Assembly: GCF_000009625.1 (NCBI RefSeq)
Contig: NC_002678.2
Coordinates: 1,798,001 to 1,862,000, forward strand
DNA length: 64,000 nucleotides
Direction of reading: 5' to 3'
Source of the DNA: Mesorhizobium japonicum MAFF 303099
GTDB lineage: Bacteria > Pseudomonadota > Alphaproteobacteria > Rhizobiales > Rhizobiaceae
Shown here: in pieces, positions 61,693 to 64,000 of the stretch
Position numbering within the stretch: the first letter of the stretch is position 1
Layout: the number at the start of each line of letters is the position of its first letter
Notes under the pieces: generated by a model
The model's database searches: none
Told to the model about the DNA's origin: nothing
What the model saw: the letters and a program-made list of their open reading frames with translations, nothing else
Program-made: the position numbers and the translations under genes

Positions 61693-61715
61693 ATTAGGGG
61701 CTCCGGCAAGGCCGG

Positions 61716-61737
61716 CTTTCATGAAAATGTCATAAAA
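61716..61737 (+). promoter_or_regulatory. PHO-box-like direct repeat upstream of phnM
   Basis: CTTTCATGAAA and ATGTCATAAAA lie side by side as 11-base direct repeats with TTCAT / GTCAT cores in register. PhoB binding sites are 11-base direct repeats of CTGTCAT followed by an A/T-rich part. Location upstream of a phosphonate gene strengthens the call. One half-site deviates from consensus. Confidence 0.55.
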
Positions 61738-61790
61738 ATCAAATGGAAACCGACATTCGAGTGAACTAGAAAACATGTCCTGGAGAGATC

Positions 61791-61916
61791 GTGATCGAAG
61801 CGTCGGCAAGCCGGCGCATCATCGCCATGATCGGCGTCTTCCATCGCCCCAACGATGTCGCCGACCTTGTCGCCCGCGAAATCCACCTTGAAATCGCTGC
61901 CTTGCAAGAGACATGA
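61791..61916 (+). pseudogene. phnL: 3' remnant of phnL (C-P lyase complex ATPase-like subunit)
   Basis: A 41-codon frame, possibly translated from GTG 61791 after GGAGAG, reads RRIIAMIGVFHRPNDVADLV followed by AREIHLEIAALQET. This matches the end of PhnL, where AAIVGIFHDE-type sequence precedes a final DVADR segment. The ATPase core is missing. The stop lies one base before the phnM start. The fragment indicates that a larger phn cluster existed here and was mostly lost, or that phnM was moved with its upstream border. Confidence 0.65.
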
Positions 61917-61917
61917 C

Positions 61918-63129
61918 ATGTGGCTGAGTGAATTCGAAATTGTCCTGCGCGACCGCGTCATCCCGAACGGCGCCGTCAGGATCGAAGACGGCCGGATCGC
62001 CGAAATCCGCGACAGGCCTGTCGCGCATGCCGACATCGACGGCGGCGGCCGCCTGCTGCTGCCCGGCTTCATCGACATGCATGGCGACATGGTGGAGAGG
62101 GAAGTCGAGCCGCGCATCGGCGTGCATGTGCCGATGCGGATCGGCATTGCCGAGCTCGACAAGAAGCTCGCCTCCTGCGGCATCACCACCGCCTATGCCG
62201 CGCTCTCCTTCATCGGCGCCAGCGTCACCAGCGGCGTGCTGCGCTCGGAAGACCATACGACAGAAATCATCGACACCATTGCCGGGATGAAGGACCATCT
62301 GTTGGTCGACCACCGCACCCACGCCCGCTTCGAAGTGACCTTCACCCCGGCGATTCCCACGCTGCAGAAGCTGATGGACGCCGGCAGGCTGGATTTGATC
62401 TCGCTGATGGACCACACGCCCGGACAGGGGCAGTACCGCGACGTCGAACTCTACATCGCCCGCATCGCCAAGGAGCGCGGCATGTCCGTTGCCGCGGCCT
62501 CCGAGGTCGTCGGCAAGCGCATGGCCGGCCGCGAAGGACAAGGCAATGTGCTGAACGCCCTGCAGGACCTGTCGGCGCGTGCCCGGGCCGCCGGCATCGT
62601 GCTCGCCTCGCATGACGACGACACGCTTGAAAAGGTCGAGCTGGTCCATGGCCTGGGTGCCGCACTCAGCGAATTTCCGGTGACGCTGGAAGCGGCGCAG
62701 GAAGCCCGCAGGCTCGGCATGCATACCGCCATGGGCGCGCCCAACGCGCTGCGCGGCGAGTCCTATTCCGGCAATCTTTCCGCCCGGCAGGCCTATCAAG
62801 CCGGGCTGCTCGACATGCTGGCAAGCGACTACCATCCGGCCTCCATCCTGCCAGCCGTGCTCGGCCTGGCGGAGCTGCGGGGCGATGGCCTCGCGGCGGC
62901 GGCGGCGCTGACAAGCGCCAACCCGGCCAACGCCTTGGGGCTCACCGATCGCGGGGCCGTCGAGCCCGGCCTTCTGGCCGATTTCGTGGTGGCCGACCGC
63001 TATCCCGTGCCACGCGTCCGCGCCACCTTCCGCGCCGGCCGCATGATCTACGGTGATGGCACGCTTGCACTAGCGGGCAAGGCAGAACGCCTTGGTCCCG
63101 TGGCGGCTGAACGGCTACCGGCTGCCTAG
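61918..63129 (+). CDS. phnM: Alpha-D-ribose 1-methylphosphonate 5-triphosphate diphosphatase PhnM
   Basis: The 403-residue amidohydrolase-superfamily protein has the PhnM signature LLLPGFIDMHGDMVEREVEPR near residue 55, VDHRTHARFEVT, SLMDHTPGQGQYRD, LASHDDDT and MGAPNALRGES, covering the metal ligands. In the C-P lyase pathway it removes diphosphate from the ribose methylphosphonate triphosphate intermediate. ATG 61918 directly follows the phnL remnant. No phnGHIJK genes are in the window. A hairpin and a dispersed repeat follow its stop. Confidence 0.95.
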   Translation: MWLSEFEIVLRDRVIPNGAVRIEDGRIAEIRDRPVAHADIDGGGRLLLPGFIDMHGDMVEREVEPRIGVHVPMRIGIAELDKKLASCGITTAYAALSFIGASVTSGVLRSEDHTTEIIDTIAGMKDHLLVDHRTHARFEVTFTPAIPTLQKLMDAGRLDLISLMDHTPGQGQYRDVELYIARIAKERGMSVAAASEVVGKRMAGREGQGNVLNALQDLSARARAAGIVLASHDDDTLEKVELVHGLGAALSEFPVTLEAAQEARRLGMHTAMGAPNALRGESYSGNLSARQAYQAGLLDMLASDYHPASILPAVLGLAELRGDGLAAAAALTSANPANALGLTDRGAVEPGLLADFVVADRYPVPRVRATFRAGRMIYGDGTLALAGKAERLGPVAAERLPAA

Positions 63130-63188
63130 AGCAGTCCCGGGAAAGGTGTGGAACTGCTTTCCTGCAGGAATCGCGTCAAAACAAAGAG
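63129..63188. repeat. 60-bp dispersed intergenic repeat, copy B
   Basis: This stretch aligns without gaps with 16449-16508 (GAGC...GCGTCAAAACAA-AGAG). It begins at the last base of phnM and is followed by a long perfect hairpin that copy A lacks. Confidence 0.75.
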
Positions 63189-63190
63189 TC

Positions 63191-63229
63191 AGAGCGGTTC
63201 ACCGTTTCCGTCAAACGGTGAACCGCTCT
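63191..63229. terminator. Long perfect hairpin between convergent genes
   Basis: AGAGCGGTTCACCGTTT (63191-63207) pairs fully with AAACGGTGAACCGCTCT (63213-63229) around a 5-base loop. It lies between phnM and the convergent 66-residue gene, whose stop codon it touches. It probably ends or stabilises both transcripts; a clear U-tract is missing. Confidence 0.65.
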
Positions 63230-63428
63230 AGACATCGAGCACGACCGTCATGCCGCGCACCTCGGCCATTTCCAGCAGCATGTCCTGCAGGGTTTCGACG
63301 GTCAGCGCCGCACCGGTTATGGCCAGCAGCTCGGTGATAGTCTCTCTCATGGAAATGACCGCGACTCCGGTTTTCTCGGAAAGCAGCCGTCCGATGGCCG
63401 CGCGGATCAAGGCGTCCTGGTCAGGCAT
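63228..63428 (-). CDS. Small hypothetical protein (66 aa)
   Basis: The frame from ATG 63428, with AAAGGGGG about six bases upstream, encodes 66 residues: MPDQDALIRAAIGRLLSEKT, then GVAVISMRETITELLAITGAALTVETLQDMLLEMAEVRGMTVVLDV. It looks like a compact helical protein. No family is recognised. It stands alone. Confidence 0.65.
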   Translation of the reverse strand: MPDQDALIRAAIGRLLSEKTGVAVISMRETITELLAITGAALTVETLQDMLLEMAEVRGMTVVLDV

Positions 63429-63857
63429 GATTCCCCCTTTCATGCTGGATGACGGTATAAGTTTTCCCAAACGGTATGCTTTTTGCGCAACTTCTGCGAG
63501 CTTTAGCTTACGCTTGCAAGCCGTTTTGGTGTGTCTGATCTCCATTATTTGTCCGACCGTTGCTCGGCGATGACAGCGACGGCGCGCCCATAGGTTGCCG
63601 CTTGCTCCATGGCGGCAAACACGGCCGGCGGCACGTCGTGCCGACAGAGCCCGATGAGAGCCCTGCCCATGCCGAGCCGGCAATTCCGTAAATCCGTCGA
63701 AAATGGAACGCGCGCCTGTCGGCTACCGGAGACACCTGAGCACCGCCGGCAGGCAACCGCAGGAACAACGCGTTCCGACAAAGATTGACTGCTGGCCCTT
63801 GCCGAAGCCGGCGGGCTCGCTCATCCATGGCGTGCAGACAACAGCCTGGAACCAGCG
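63429..63857. other. Intergenic stretch before the amidase gene
   Basis: About 430 bases. A minus-strand frame of 41 codons from ATG 63670 (MGRALIGLCRHDVPPAVFAA...) could be a small protein but has no good ribosome binding site. The part 63440-63545 is AT-richer and likely holds the promoter of the 66-residue gene. Nothing else is supported. Confidence 0.35.
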
Positions 63858-64000
63858 ATGACCGATGCCAGCCTTCATCTCGTCGAAGCGACGATCGACC
63901 AACTGCGCCGCGCGCTCGATGACGGCCTCGTCACCAGTGTCGAGCTGGTCGCGGTGTATCTCAGGCGGATCGCGCATTTCGACCGGCATGGCATCAGCCT
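63858..64000 (+). CDS. Amidase, N-terminal part (runs off the window)
   Basis: The first 47 residues (MTDASLHLVEATIDQLRRAL, then DDGLVTSVELVAVYLRRIAHFDRHGISL) match the N-terminal helices of amidase-signature enzymes, where a VEATIDELRAAL...TSVELVxxYLxRIxxYD pattern precedes the catalytic Ser-cisSer-Lys core. That core is outside the window, so activity cannot be checked. The ribosome binding site at ATG 63858 is weak. Confidence 0.75.
   Translation, partial: MTDASLHLVEATIDQLRRALDDGLVTSVELVAVYLRRIAHFDRHGIS

Overview
The window looks like a chromosomal stretch of an alphaproteobacterium of the order Hyphomicrobiales, most likely Mesorhizobium or a close relative. This is inferred from the high GC, strong Shine-Dalgarno sites, a CIRCE-controlled groESL pair, DUF1488-type and lysine-rich small proteins, and short palindromic intergenic repeats that I associate with Mesorhizobium. 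No rRNA operon, CRISPR array, insertion sequence or complete prophage was seen. It reads as accessory-rich core chromosome: many small ABC-transport and enzyme cassettes separated by repeats and gene remnants.

Layout. 1-5 kb: partial free-methionine-sulfoxide reductase, GYD protein, groEL/groES with CIRCE, and small proteins. 5.07-5.15 kb: an atypical tRNA with a Cys (GCA) anticodon. 5.4-6.5 kb: PAS-GGDEF protein. 6.7-13.1 kb: a LacI-controlled sugar ABC importer (binding protein and two permeases, no ATPase) with a GH127 beta-L-arabinofuranosidase. 13-18.7 kb: acyltransferase, a low-GC orphan, an ArsR/SRPBCC/VOC/DUF1801 operon, ChaC and Hsp20. 19-23 kb: TetR beside an alpha/beta hydrolase, and LysR divergent from an MFS exporter. 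23.3-28.3 kb: a two-gene locus coding for a DUF2235 lipase-like membrane protein and a modular GH108 muramidase. 28.6-33.9 kb: DUF2270 protein, cation/proton antiporter with a USP domain, and an ECF sigma-SnoaL/SDR pair. 34-41.6 kb: a peptide-type ABC importer with an NtaA/SnaA/DszA-type flavin monooxygenase and a tandem DUF427 protein. 41.7-43.3 kb: DOPA-dioxygenase-like and ornithine-cyclodeaminase-like proteins.

43.4-47.4 kb holds a single 1346-residue NACHT-type P-loop ATPase with a C-terminal PD-(D/E)xK nuclease-like domain. It is the best candidate for a new defence system. 47.8-51.6 kb is a molybdenum hydroxylase operon (FAD, 2Fe-2S and Mo subunits plus a MoaD-like protein that seems to start at CTG). 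51.9-54.9 kb: SRPBCC protein, exported protein, short CDF transporter and M20 amidohydrolase. 54.9-60.5 kb is a signalling block: GGDEF-EAL protein, SAM methyltransferase, two receiver proteins and a HisKA_2 kinase. 60.5-63.4 kb holds remnants of an ABC permease and of phnL beside intact PfkB kinase and phnM genes with a PHO-box-like site. An amidase runs off the right edge.

All family names rest on motifs read by eye; no database search was possible. Domain borders and residue positions are approximate.
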